Shown: positions 18,457 through 27,500, numbered from the stretch's first letter. The stretch: 64,000 nt of DNA from Saccharopolyspora erythraea (GCF_018141105.1 NZ_CP054839.1:186001-250000); one strand, 5' to 3'. Notes: generated by a model from the sequence alone, not told the origin. Program-made: numbers and translations.

Positions 18457-21400
18457 GTGGCGGATGGCAAGGGGCTGGACGCGCCGGAGCGGGGGGCGTC
18501 GGCCGAGCTGAGGGACCAGGTGGCGCTGGAGTTCCGGCAACCGGCGCCTCGGGGCAGGTCCGCCCGCGTCCTGTCCGCGATCTTGGGGATCGTCGTCGGG
18601 CTCCTCGGCCTGCTCGCCGCCGTCGCGGTGCCGCTGGCGCCGGTGGTCGCCCGCGAGGTCACCGTCACCTGGCCGAAGGCCGCCGCGCCCGCCAGGTCCA
18701 CCCTCGCGTTCTTCGTGCCGTACCGGCCGGTGTCGGTGGACGTCGACGTGCCGTGCCGGGTGGTGCGGTCGGGCCAGCAGCTCGGCAGGCCCGCCACGCT
18801 GGTGAGCAGCCGCCTGCCCGGCCAGCCCACGGCGGGTTTCGCGGTGACCACGGCGAGCGGCACCGCGCTGGTCCTGGTCGGCGGGCGCGAGGCGCTGCGG
18901 GCGCCGATCGGCCGCGACTGCGCCATCTCGCTGCACTCCGACGCTTCCGGGAGCACCGCCCGGATCGGCGACCGCACCGCCACGCTCCCCGGGGTACGGG
19001 TCGAGGACGTCGTCGCCTTCGCCACCGACCTTCCGCCGGACGCTGCGGCCGGGATGCGGGTGACCGCACGGGCCGCCAACCCGTTCGAGAACGAGCCGAC
19101 CGCGGAGAAGGCGCTGCTGGTGTGGGGCCAGTTCCTGCTGGCCGGCCTCGCTTTCGTGGTGCTGGCCGTGCGCACGCGCGGCATGCGCGTGGTCAGTGTC
19201 GCGGCGACCACGGCGCCGCTGCCCGTCCAGCCCGGCCCGCCGGCCACCGACGGCAACCGCGCCCGCACGACACACCCCAACGACGACGGCACCACACGCC
19301 TCGACAGCGCTCGCACGGCACTCCTCGCCGGCGATGGGGCCGCGCCCGTGGAAACGCGGGTCGGCGCCTGGCGGCGCGCGGTGTCGGCACTGGTGGACCT
19401 GCTCGTGGTGGGCGTGCTCGGCGGCTGGTGGGTGCTCGGCCCGAACACGCCCGACGACTCGTTCGCGAGCGTGACCATCACCAACGCGCTCAACACCGGC
19501 GACGTCGGCAACTACTACCGCTGGGAGAACGCCTCCGAGGCGCCGTTCCTGCTCGCCCAGCGGCTGCTCGAACTGATGGCCGGGTTGAGCGCGGCGCCGC
19601 TGGCCATGCGGGTGCCCAGCGTCATCGCCGCACTGCTGACCTGGCAGCTGCTCAGCCGGGGCGTCCTGAGCGCCGTCATCCCCGAGCACAGCCGCAAGCC
19701 GTCGGTGCGGGCGCTCGCCGCGCTGAGCTTCCTCGCCTGGTGGCTTCCCTTCGGCCTGGGTGTGCGGCCGGAGCCGTTCGTGGCGCTGGGGGTGGTGGCG
19801 GCGCTGGCCTTCACGTTGCAGGGCGTGCGGCAGCAGCGGCTGGGCTTGCTCGGAGCCGCCGCGCTGTGCGCCGGGCTGTCGGTGGCGGTGAACCCGATGG
19901 GCATCACCGCGCTAGCGCCGTTCGTCGTGCTCGCGGGCCGGCTGCGGCGGATGCTGCGAGCGCCGGACGTGTTGCTGCTGGCCGCCATCGCCTCCACGGG
20001 CCTGGTAGCGATGTTCGCCGACCAGTCGCTGGCCGGAGCTCGCGAGGCGACTCGGTTGCACGGGTTCTACGGGCCGAACGTGCCGTGGTACCTGGAGATC
20101 CAGCGCTACCAGTTCCTCCTCGGCTTCGACCTCCAGGGCGACGTGGCCAGGCGTGCTCCGGTGCTGCTGACCGCGGTGGTGCTGCTGTTCACCGCGCTGC
20201 TGCTCAGCCGGGGCGCCCGCTGGCTGCCGGGCATGCGCATGGCAGGCGTGCCCGCGGGCTGCCTGGCGATCAGCCTTGCGCTGATGTGGCTGACGCCGTC
20301 GAAGTGGACGCACTACTTCGGTGCGCTCGCCGGTGTCGGTGCCGCCACGCTGACCGCCGGGGTGGTGCTGGTCGTGGTCACCGCGCGGCGGCTGGCCGGG
20401 GAGCGGACCGTGGTGCTCCTCGGCCTGCTCTGCACCGGCCTGGGCGTCGTGGCCGCGGCGTTGACGTTCGCGGGCAAGAACAACTGGTTCCTGCACTCGC
20501 ACTACGGCGTTCCGTGGGGCGACGAGCCCGTGCACCCGCTGAACAACCCGCTGCTGTGGGGGCTGGGAGCCGGCGCGCTGCTGCTGGCAGCGGCGGTTCT
20601 CGGTGCCGTTCGCAAGGACCGGTTCGCCGCGCGGCGGACGCTGGTCCGCATGCCCGCCGTGCTCGGCGTGACGGCGGTCGGCACCACCGTGGCCCTCGTG
20701 CTGTACTCCTTCGCCGTCGCGCCGCTGCGCCAGAGCGGCAGCTACTCCGTCGGCGGGCAGAACCTCGCGAGCCTGACCGGGCAGAGCTGCGGGATCGTCG
20801 ACCACGTCGTGGTCACGCCCGACGTACCGGGCGGCAGGCTCCAGGTGTCCGGCGGCGACCCGGAGGCGGTCGGTTTCCGCCGCAACGGCGGGTTCGCCTC
20901 GCCGCCGCCCGGCGGGACGGCGTGGAGCAGCTTCGGCGGCGGTCCGATCTCCACCGGGAACCTGACCACGGGCTGGTTCCCACTGCCTGCCGAGATTCCC
21001 GACAACCGCGAGCTGGCCGTCGACGTCGCGGGCCGCACCGGAGACGGGAACCGCATCGCCCTGGAGTTCGGCACGCGCGACGGCGTCATCGGCGAACGGG
21101 TGCTCGACGACACCGTGTTCGACGGCGACGAGCGCCCCGCCTACCCGGCCGACCACGTCATCGTGGACAAGCCGCAGGACAACCCGTCCTGGCGGACCCT
21201 GCACTCCGAGGTCCCCGACGGCGCCACCCGGGTCCGCATCCGGGCCGCCGACGGCACCACCGACGGAGCCGGGTGGCTGGCGGTGACCGGGCCCCGCATC
21301 CGCGAGGTCATCCCGATGGCCCAGTACCTGCGCGGCATGGCGCCGATCCTGGTTGACTGGTCGATGACCTGGTCCGCGCCGTGCCTGCGGGCGATGCCCG

Positions 21401-21684
21401 AGGTCGGTGGCGGACTCGCCGAACCGCCCGCCTACCTGGTCAACCCGCCGCACGAGCTCGGCTTCGGGGGCAGGGCGGCCTACGAGCGGGTGATCGGCGG
21501 CAGCTTCGCCGGTGTCCGGGAGGTCGGTCACCAGAAAGAGGTACCCACGCGGCTACTCGGTGTCGATCACGCTCCCCAATATGCCGAGTGGGGCCACCTG
21601 ATCGAGGTCGATTACCCGCTATCGGGCAACGGTTTCGATGTTCAGAGCGTTCCGGTTTCACGGTGGGGTTGGCGAGGGGAGTGA
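18457..21684 (+). CDS. Emb-family arabinosyltransferase (paralogue 2)
   Basis: A second Emb-type GT-C enzyme of 1075 residues directly after paralogue 1. It has the same N-terminal beta-domain, the loop NTPDDSFASVTITNA with NYYRWENASEAPF, LTPSKWTHYFGALAG, and the C-terminal domain with GWLAVTGPRIREV and VDWSMTWSAPC. The acidic pair is kept, but the usual DDG is DDS here. A long Ala/Pro/Thr-rich insert lies around residues 245-300, before the first catalytic membrane segments. GTG 18457 has GGGGAG 5 nt upstream. The GT2-GtrA-flavoprotein genes follow at once, so they may share a transcript. Confidence 0.9.
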   Translation: MADGKGLDAPERGASAELRDQVALEFRQPAPRGRSARVLSAILGIVVGLLGLLAAVAVPLAPVVAREVTVTWPKAAAPARSTLAFFVPYRPVSVDVDVPCRVVRSGQQLGRPATLVSSRLPGQPTAGFAVTTASGTALVLVGGREALRAPIGRDCAISLHSDASGSTARIGDRTATLPGVRVEDVVAFATDLPPDAAAGMRVTARAANPFENEPTAEKALLVWGQFLLAGLAFVVLAVRTRGMRVVSVAATTAPLPVQPGPPATDGNRARTTHPNDDGTTRLDSARTALLAGDGAAPVETRVGAWRRAVSALVDLLVVGVLGGWWVLGPNTPDDSFASVTITNALNTGDVGNYYRWENASEAPFLLAQRLLELMAGLSAAPLAMRVPSVIAALLTWQLLSRGVLSAVIPEHSRKPSVRALAALSFLAWWLPFGLGVRPEPFVALGVVAALAFTLQGVRQQRLGLLGAAALCAGLSVAVNPMGITALAPFVVLAGRLRRMLRAPDVLLLAAIASTGLVAMFADQSLAGAREATRLHGFYGPNVPWYLEIQRYQFLLGFDLQGDVARRAPVLLTAVVLLFTALLLSRGARWLPGMRMAGVPAGCLAISLALMWLTPSKWTHYFGALAGVGAATLTAGVVLVVVTARRLAGERTVVLLGLLCTGLGVVAAALTFAGKNNWFLHSHYGVPWGDEPVHPLNNPLLWGLGAGALLLAAAVLGAVRKDRFAARRTLVRMPAVLGVTAVGTTVALVLYSFAVAPLRQSGSYSVGGQNLASLTGQSCGIVDHVVVTPDVPGGRLQVSGGDPEAVGFRRNGGFASPPPGGTAWSSFGGGPISTGNLTTGWFPLPAEIPDNRELAVDVAGRTGDGNRIALEFGTRDGVIGERVLDDTVFDGDERPAYPADHVIVDKPQDNPSWRTLHSEVPDGATRVRIRAADGTTDGAGWLAVTGPRIREVIPMAQYLRGMAPILVDWSMTWSAPCLRAMPEVGGGLAEPPAYLVNPPHELGFGGRAAYERVIGGSFAGVREVGHQKEVPTRLLGVDHAPQYAEWGHLIEVDYPLSGNGFDVQSVPVSRWGWRGE

Positions 21685-21686
21685 AC

Positions 21687-22694
21687 ATGGCCGAGGCGAT
21701 CAGTCACTCTGTCCGAGTTCCGGTGCCGCAACAACAAGCCGCGGAAGAGGGCAGCCCTTCGCTGGTCTCGTACGTGCTGCCGGTCTACAACGAGGTGGAG
21801 GGCATCCGCAGGTTCCACGAGGAGCTGACCGCGGCGGTCGCGACGCGGCCGGAGTTCCGCTACGAGTTCGTCTACGTCAACGACGGTTCGGCCGACGGTT
21901 CGCTGGGAATCCTGCGCGACCTGGCGAAAAACGATTCACGGGTGCACGTCCTCGACTTCGCCCGCAACTTCGGCCACCAGATCGCGATCACCGCGGGCCT
22001 GGACCACGCGGCGGGCGACGCGGTGATCATCATGGACACCGACCTGCAGGACCCGCCGCGGGTCAGCATCGAGCTGATCGACGCGTGGCTGGGCGGAGCC
22101 GAGATCGTCTCGGCGCGCAGGCGCACCCGGCAGGACAGCAGGTTCAAGCGGTTCACCGCCCACGGCTACTACCGGCTGCTGCGCCATTGCGCCGAGGTGG
22201 ACATCCCGGTCGACACCGGCGACTTCCGGCTGCTCGACCGGCGGGCCGCCGAGGAGCTGCGCGGTTTCCGGGAACGCAGCCGCTTCATCCGCGGCATGGT
22301 CGCGTCGATGGGCTTCGAGCAGGCCGAGGTCCTCTTCGACCGGGACGAGCGCGTCGCGGGCGAGACGAAGTACCCGATGCGCAAGATGCTGCGGCTGGCC
22401 GCCGACGGCGTGACCAGCTTTTCGACGGTACCGCTGCGGCTCATAACCAGGATAGGGTTCGTCAGCCTCGCGCTGGCGCTGCTCGGCATCGTCTACGCGG
22501 TGGCGCTGCGGGTCTTCCTGCCAGAGGTGACCGTCTCCGGGTGGACGATGCTGATGGTCGCGATGCTCTTCCTGGGCGGGGTGCAGATGCTGTCGCTGGG
22601 GGTGATCGGCTCCTACGTCGGCCGCATCTACAACGAGGTCCAGCAACGGCCGCTCTACATCGTCCGGAAAGTGATCCGGTATGACCAGGACTGA
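21687..22694 (+). CDS. GT2 polyprenyl-phosphate glycosyltransferase (DPM/GtrB/PpgS type)
   Basis: A 335-residue enzyme that loads a sugar from a nucleotide donor onto polyprenyl phosphate on the inner face. SYVLPVYNEVEGIRRF, YVNDGSADGS, the metal-binding MDTDLQDPP and FVDTGDFRLLDRRA-type segments belong to the dolichyl-phosphate-mannose synthase/GtrB group, and two C-terminal membrane segments follow (IGFVSLALALLGIVYAVAL; MLMVAMLFLGGVQMLSLGVIG). ATG 21687 has GAGGGGAG 5 nt upstream and lies 2 nt after the Emb stop. It overlaps the GtrA gene by 14 nt, so their products probably act together. The sugar is unknown; PpgS (Rv3631), which makes polyprenyl-phospho-GalNAc, is a possible model. Confidence 0.9.
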   Translation: MAEAISHSVRVPVPQQQAAEEGSPSLVSYVLPVYNEVEGIRRFHEELTAAVATRPEFRYEFVYVNDGSADGSLGILRDLAKNDSRVHVLDFARNFGHQIAITAGLDHAAGDAVIIMDTDLQDPPRVSIELIDAWLGGAEIVSARRRTRQDSRFKRFTAHGYYRLLRHCAEVDIPVDTGDFRLLDRRAAEELRGFRERSRFIRGMVASMGFEQAEVLFDRDERVAGETKYPMRKMLRLAADGVTSFSTVPLRLITRIGFVSLALALLGIVYAVALRVFLPEVTVSGWTMLMVAMLFLGGVQMLSLGVIGSYVGRIYNEVQQRPLYIVRKVIRYDQD

Positions 22695-23094
22695 CCCCGG
22701 CGCACCGGTGGTCCGCGAACGGCTGGTCAGCCGCTCGCTGGTTCTCTACGCCCTGATCGGGTGCAGCGGTGTCCTGCTCGACTACGGGCTTTTCCTGCTG
22801 CTGTTCAACCTGGCCGGCCTGCACGAGCAGCTGGCCAACGCGATCAGCACCACGGCGGGGATCACCAACAACTTCGTGTTGAACGCACTGCTGAACTTCC
22901 GCAAGCGCGACCGGATCCTGGTCCGGTTCCTGCGCTTCTACGCCGTGGGCGTGGCCGGGATCGGGCTGACGTTCGTGCTGCTGCAGGTGTTCTCCGGCCA
23001 CCTCGGCGTCGACCCGAACCTGGTGAAGGCCGGATCGCTGCCGGTGGTGCTGGTCTTCCAGTACACGATCAACCGGAAGTGGAGCTTCGGATGA
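22681..23094 (+). CDS. GtrA-family membrane protein
   Basis: A 137-residue protein with four membrane segments and the GtrA signatures LIGCSGVLLDYGLF, NNFVLNALLNFR and QYTINRKWSFG. GtrA proteins work with a GtrB-type transferase to move or present lipid-linked sugars. It overlaps the GT2 gene by 14 nt and the flavoprotein gene by ATGA. In mycobacteria the pair Rv3631/Rv3632 (PpgS and a small GtrA-like protein) has the same make-up, and Rv3632 is needed for full PpgS activity. Confidence 0.92.
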   Translation: MTRTDPGAPVVRERLVSRSLVLYALIGCSGVLLDYGLFLLLFNLAGLHEQLANAISTTAGITNNFVLNALLNFRKRDRILVRFLRFYAVGVAGIGLTFVLLQVFSGHLGVDPNLVKAGSLPVVLVFQYTINRKWSFG

Positions 23095-24362
23095 GGTTGG
23101 GGATCGTCGGTGCGGGCGCGACCGGGCTGACCGCGGCGTTCGACGCGGTGAAGGCCGGGCACGAGGTCACCGTGCTGGAGGCGTCGGAGGAGCTGGGCGG
23201 GCTGGCCGCCTCGATCGAGGTCGGCGGCAACTCGCTGGAGCGCTTCTACCACCACAGCTTCAAGACCGACCGCGCGATGATCGAGCTGGTGCACGAGCTG
23301 GGGCTCGGCTCGAAGCTGCGCTTCCACAAGCCGAGCATCGGCGTCCACCTCGACGGCCGGATGCACGACTTCGGCACGCCGCTGGAGATGCTGCGGTTCC
23401 CGGAGTTCTCGATGCTCGACCGGGCGCGCTTCGCCGCGTCGTCGGCGGCGCTGAAGCTGGTCCGCGACGGCGAGCGGTTCAACTCCGTGCGCGCGCTGGA
23501 CTGGATGCGCCGCTGGGCGGGGCCGAGGGTGACCGAGACGATCTGGGAGCCGCTGCTGACCGGCAAGTTCGGTTCGCGCGCCGGGGAGATCTCGATGGCC
23601 TGGCTGTGGGCCCGCATCCACTACCGCACCTTCGAGCTCGGTTACGTGCACGGCGGCTTCGACCAGGTGTACCGGGCGCTGCTGGAGGCGGTGACCGACC
23701 GGGGCGGCAAGGTGGAGTTCGGCAAGCCGGTCTCGTCGATCCGCCAGCCCGGCACCGAGGTCGAGGTCCGGGCCGGCGACGACGGCAGCAGCTACACCTT
23801 CGACCACCTCATCGTCACGGTGCCGCAGCCGGTGTTCGCCAAGGCGGCGGGCACCGCCTCCGACGACGTGCTCTGGCGCAACCAGTACCTCGGCGCGACC
23901 TGCTTCATCCTCGAATGCGACCGCGGCCTCATCCCCTACTACTGGCTGAACATCAACGATCCGGCCTTCCCGTTCCTGGCGGTCGTCGAGCACACCAACA
24001 TGGTCGATCCGGCCGAGTACGGCGGCAGGCACGTGGTGTACGTCGGCAACTACGTGCCGCGCGACGACTGGCGGTTCACGACCGAGCCGAACGAGCTGCT
24101 CGAGGCCTACGTCCCCTGGCTGCGCAAGCTGAACCCCGAGTTCGACCTGTCGTGGGTGCGGGACTGGCACTTCTCGAAGGCGGGCTTCGCCCAGCCCGTC
24201 GTGACCCCGCAGTACCGGGCGCTGATCCCGCCCCACCGGACGTCGATGCGCAACGTCACGCTGGCGACCATGTCGCAGATCTACCCGCAGGACCGCGGTC
24301 AGAGCTACGCGATCCAGATGGCCCACGACGTCGTGCGCCACCTCGGCCTCGACCGCACGTAG
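23091..24362 (+). CDS. FAD-dependent oxidoreductase (amine oxidase/protoporphyrinogen oxidase-like)
   Basis: A 423-residue flavoprotein. The N-terminal LGIVGAGATGLTAAF, followed by an acidic strand end VTVLEASEELGGLAAS, is the dinucleotide-binding fold. RTFELGYVHGGFDQVYRALLEAV and the C-terminal NVTLATMSQIYPQDRGQSYAIQMA are typical of the NAD(P)/FAD oxidoreductases found beside sugar transferases. No signal peptide is present. It overlaps the GtrA gene by ATGA. The substrate is not evident; from its context it may act on the polyprenyl-linked or nucleotide sugar. Confidence 0.85.
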   Translation: MRLGIVGAGATGLTAAFDAVKAGHEVTVLEASEELGGLAASIEVGGNSLERFYHHSFKTDRAMIELVHELGLGSKLRFHKPSIGVHLDGRMHDFGTPLEMLRFPEFSMLDRARFAASSAALKLVRDGERFNSVRALDWMRRWAGPRVTETIWEPLLTGKFGSRAGEISMAWLWARIHYRTFELGYVHGGFDQVYRALLEAVTDRGGKVEFGKPVSSIRQPGTEVEVRAGDDGSSYTFDHLIVTVPQPVFAKAAGTASDDVLWRNQYLGATCFILECDRGLIPYYWLNINDPAFPFLAVVEHTNMVDPAEYGGRHVVYVGNYVPRDDWRFTTEPNELLEAYVPWLRKLNPEFDLSWVRDWHFSKAGFAQPVVTPQYRALIPPHRTSMRNVTLATMSQIYPQDRGQSYAIQMAHDVVRHLGLDRT

Positions 24363-24371
24363 CGGGGCCGC

Positions 24372-25121
24372 TCAGTCCCCGCCTCCACCCCCGCCGTCCC
24401 CGCCCCCACTGTCGCCGACCAGACCGCCGTCACCGCTGGAAGCCGGCGGCACGGCGGACGCGAGCGCGTAGCTGGTGTCCCGCATCGCTTCGGGACGGAA
24501 GGTGACCACGCCGATTCCGCGATCCGGGTTCATCCGGTGCGGGAAGCCCCACTTGCCGATGCCCAGCTCGTCGTGCAGGCCGACCGCCGCCATGAGGTCG
24601 GACAGGAACAGCAGGCGTTCGTCGAGCACCCTCCGACCTGTGGTGGTGGCGCGCAGCTCCGCGATCAGTCGGTGGCGCAACGCCTGGTCGGGGTAGTGGT
24701 GTTGCCTGCCGAGCAGCCGTGACAGGCCCGTACCGGGCCCGGGGCGCAGCAAGCCGCGACCGACGAGCGCGGCGCGGTGGTACTGGAAGGCGCCCTTGTG
24801 CCGTCGGACCCACCGGTTCAGCGAGACCGGACCCGCCTCGATCCACTGCAACAGCTCGGCCAGCACGTTGTCGGCCCAGGCGAGACCGGTGCTTTCGACG
24901 GCGAGCAGTTCGATCTCTGTCGGCTCCGGCCAGAAGAGTCTCGAACTCAGCAGGCTCGCGTGACCTACCCGGACCAGCAGCCTCCCGCGCAGCGCCAGGT
25001 CACCCAGCTCGGCCGCCGCGCAGCCCGCCGCGACCCTGGCGGACTCGCGCACTTTCCCCGATTCGCGGTGCGCGAGCAGGAGGAACTCCTCGGGCAGCGC
25101 CAGCGGGTGCGACGGGTGCAT
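24372..25121 (-). CDS. GPP34 (GOLPH3/Vps74-like) family protein
   Basis: A 249-residue protein with the GPP34 fold. ALPEEFLLLAHRESGKVRES at the N-terminus is the family opening, and RHRLIAELRATTTGRRVLDERLLFLSDLMAAVGL is also typical. Eukaryotic members bind phosphatidylinositol 4-phosphate and hold glycosyltransferases in the Golgi; the bacterial role is unknown. The tail is Gly/Asp-rich and disordered. ATG 25121 is chosen to fit homology; GTG 25142 is also open. The gene sits among cell-wall glycosyltransferases, which hints at a role with them. It converges with the flavoprotein gene, 9 nt apart. Confidence 0.82.
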   Translation of the reverse strand: MHPSHPLALPEEFLLLAHRESGKVRESARVAAGCAAAELGDLALRGRLLVRVGHASLLSSRLFWPEPTEIELLAVESTGLAWADNVLAELLQWIEAGPVSLNRWVRRHKGAFQYHRAALVGRGLLRPGPGTGLSRLLGRQHHYPDQALRHRLIAELRATTTGRRVLDERLLFLSDLMAAVGLHDELGIGKWGFPHRMNPDRGIGVVTFRPEAMRDTSYALASAVPPASSGDGGLVGDSGGGDGGGGGGD

Positions 25122-25231
25122 GCGCACAGCCTGCCCGAACACTCCTGGCGCGGTACACCTGATCGTGGAGGAGCGTCGGCACGTCGGGCACGTACCGTAC
25201 TGAAACGCCTCGAACGGGGGACGCTCGTTCG

Positions 25232-25237
25232 TAATAT
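25232..25237 (+). promoter_or_regulatory. -10 hexamer of a leaderless GT87 transcript
   Basis: TAATAT, close to the TATAAT consensus, ends 6 nt before ATG 25244 and there is no Shine-Dalgarno sequence, so the ATG is probably at or next to the transcript start. Confidence 0.6.
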
Positions 25238-25243
25238 GGCGCG

Positions 25244-26446
25244 ATGGTCAGCGAAGCTCCACCGCGTGATCCGGCAGGGTTGTCCGAACGACTCAGTCGG
25301 GTGGTCGACCGCAGACTCCGCGTGATCCTGCTGCTGTCCGCGCTGGCGCTCGCCGGCTGCCTCGGGACGCTGGTCTCGGTGTACTCGTTCTGGGGCGACT
25401 TCGAGGTCTACCGGTGGGGCGTGCACACCTGGCTCGCCGGAGGCGACTTCATCAACACCAGGGCGCCGGTCCGCAACCCCGACCCGCTGCCGTGGGTCTA
25501 CCCGCCGTTCGCGCTGCTGCCGCTGGCGCCGTTCGCCGTGGTGCCGCCGATGGTCGGCCTCAGCATGCTCAACGTCGTCGACGTGCTGGCCCTCGGAGCA
25601 ACGATCTACCTGGTCACCCGCCATGCGTGGCCGACGGCGGGGACGCGCGGGGCGCTCGCGGTGGCGGCCGCCGGCCTGCCGCTGACGTTCGTCCTCGAAC
25701 CCGTGCACGCCTGCTTCGGCCAGGGGCAGGTCAACATCGCGCTGATGGGGCTGGTCGCGCTCGACTGCCTGGCCCGCGAACCGCGCTGGCCGCGCGGTCT
25801 GCTGGTCGGCATCGCCGCCGCCATCAAGCTCACCCCGGCCGCGTTCCTGCTGTTCTTCCTGCTCCGCAAGGACTTCCGCGCGGCCGTCACGACCGCGGCC
25901 ACCGCCGTGCTGTGCACCGCGCTCGGCTTCGCGGTCGACTTCACGGCGTCGGTGGACTACTGGTTCCGCCGCGGACCGGCCGCCGACGTCGCCGGGCACG
26001 CGCTGAACAGCAACCAGTCGGTGCTTGGTGCGTTCGCCCGCTTCGACCTGCCGGTGTTCGCGCAGAACACCGCGTGGGCAGTGCTGTGCCTCGGACTGCT
26101 CGTGGTGACCGCCCGCATCCTGCCGCGGGTGAGCGCCCCGGCCGCGTTCGTCACCGTCGGACTGTTCGCCGTCCTGGTCTCGCCGACGTCATGGTCGAAC
26201 CACTGGGTGTGGGTCGTGCCCGGCCTGTTGCTGTTGGGCGCCAACGCGATCCGGCGCCGGCGTGGTTACCTGCCGGTGGCCGTGACGGCACTGATCGCCG
26301 TCACGGCCCCGTGGCACTTCCTGCCCAGCGTCGGGGGAGCCGAGCTGTCGTGGACACCGGTGCAGCACGTCGTCGGCAACACCTACGTGCTGACCGCCGT
26401 CGTCGCGCTGGTGTGGACCGCGCTGGTCACCAGGGCTGGTCGATGA
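25244..26446 (+). CDS. GT87 (DUF2029) glycosyltransferase
   Basis: A 400-residue GT-C membrane enzyme, the intact paralogue of the broken gene at the left edge. It has about ten membrane segments, VYPPFALLPLAPFAV, the acidic DFEVYRWGVHTWLAGGDF loop after the first segment, FGQGQVNIALMGLVALDC and WSNHWVWVVPGLLL. Family members include the mycobacterial AftC-type arabinosyltransferase and mannosyltransferases that use decaprenyl-phosphate sugars, so a role in branching AG or lipoglycans is plausible. ATG 25244 is supported by the -10 just before it. The 3' end overlaps the convergent LGFP gene by 20 nt. Confidence 0.88.
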   Translation: MVSEAPPRDPAGLSERLSRVVDRRLRVILLLSALALAGCLGTLVSVYSFWGDFEVYRWGVHTWLAGGDFINTRAPVRNPDPLPWVYPPFALLPLAPFAVVPPMVGLSMLNVVDVLALGATIYLVTRHAWPTAGTRGALAVAAAGLPLTFVLEPVHACFGQGQVNIALMGLVALDCLAREPRWPRGLLVGIAAAIKLTPAAFLLFFLLRKDFRAAVTTAATAVLCTALGFAVDFTASVDYWFRRGPAADVAGHALNSNQSVLGAFARFDLPVFAQNTAWAVLCLGLLVVTARILPRVSAPAAFVTVGLFAVLVSPTSWSNHWVWVVPGLLLLGANAIRRRRGYLPVAVTALIAVTAPWHFLPSVGGAELSWTPVQHVVGNTYVLTAVVALVWTALVTRAGR

Positions 26447-27386
26447 CGGCCCCGGTGCTCTGGTCGATCGCGATGTAGCCGCCCTCGAAGTCGACCTGGG
26501 TGCGGCCGTCGGCCGCCTCGTACGGGTTCGACGTCGGGTACCCCAGGTAGGACAGCTCGCGCCGGAGCTCGTGCCAGCGCAGCATGATCGCCCCCGTCAC
26601 GAAGTGCGCGCCGCTGGCCGGGTGCCAGTACGCCGCGGCGGGCGGGTCGTCCTTGCCGGTGAACTCGTTCTGCCTGCCCAGGCCGTCGAGCGTCGTCAGC
26701 TCGTCGCTGCTGGGGTAGCCGAAGCCGTTCTCCCAGCCGTTGGCCGCCCACAGGTCGCGGATCGCGCCCTGCACCGAGTGCGCACCGGTCGCCTTCGTCC
26801 AGTACACCGACGCGCCGGCACCGTCACCGCCGACGAAGTGGTTGTAGACCCCGACGCCGTCGGGAGTGCTGGCGGTCGAGGAGGTCGGGTAGCCCAGGCG
26901 GCTGGCCTCCCAGCCCTTGTCGGACCAGAACTTGCGGATCGTCCCGGCCACCGTCTGCGCGCCGGTCGACGGGCTCCAGTACACCGAGGCGTCGCGGGTG
27001 AAGTGGTTGTAGCTGCCGACCCCGTCGGGGGTCGCGACCTCGTCGGTGGTCGGCACGCCCAGCACGCGGTGCGCACCGGAGCGGACGAACCGCTGCGCGA
27101 TGTCGCCGTGCAGTTCGTGAACCCCGGTGGCCGGGGAGTGGTAGAGCCAGCCGTTCTGGAAGTGCTGGTAGGAGATGTCGCCCTCGACGTACTCGGTGTC
27201 GACCGGGTTGCCGAGCAGTTCCCGCAGCCCGGCGTCGGTCCAGTACCGGAGCTCGATCGGCGTGAACGCCTGCGCGTCGGGCTGCACCGGCGTGGCCTCG
27301 CCGGGCGCGGCGGTGGCGGGCAGGGAGGATGCGAGTGAGAGCGCGGCGCACGCTGCGACCGCCGCGGCGAACCGTTTCCTGATCAA
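26427..27386 (-). CDS. Secreted LGFP-repeat protein
   Basis: A 319-residue exported protein. TTG 27386 gives MIRKRFAAAVAACAALSLAS as a clean Sec signal ending at ATAAPG, and AAAGGGG lies 8 nt upstream; an ATG at 27425 would add 13 polar residues. The mature part holds four to five LGFP-type units (LGVPTTDE, LGYPTSS, FGYPSSDE, LGYPTSNP) with repeated YWSP/YWTKATGAH motifs. LGFP repeats are held to bind the cell envelope in corynebacteria and mycobacteria, so it probably sits in the AG/peptidoglycan layer. The rare TTG start suggests modest expression. Confidence 0.88.
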   Translation of the reverse strand: MIRKRFAAAVAACAALSLASSLPATAAPGEATPVQPDAQAFTPIELRYWTDAGLRELLGNPVDTEYVEGDISYQHFQNGWLYHSPATGVHELHGDIAQRFVRSGAHRVLGVPTTDEVATPDGVGSYNHFTRDASVYWSPSTGAQTVAGTIRKFWSDKGWEASRLGYPTSSTASTPDGVGVYNHFVGGDGAGASVYWTKATGAHSVQGAIRDLWAANGWENGFGYPSSDELTTLDGLGRQNEFTGKDDPPAAAYWHPASGAHFVTGAIMLRWHELRRELSYLGYPTSNPYEAADGRTQVDFEGGYIAIDQSTGAVIDQPW

Positions 27387-27500
27387 ATCCGATCCCCTTT
27401 CATGGCCCCGGAATTGGGCTGCCATGTACACGTGCCGTCGCGGTGATCGGTTGCCCGCCGTCGAGCGCGTCCCCCAGTTCGCCCAGCGCCTTCGAGGTGG

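Noticed and set aside
18312-21356. Open frame of about 1000 residues in another frame over the second emb gene
   Set aside because: Its translation is Arg/Pro/Gly-rich, without domains, as expected of an off-frame reading of high-GC coding DNA.
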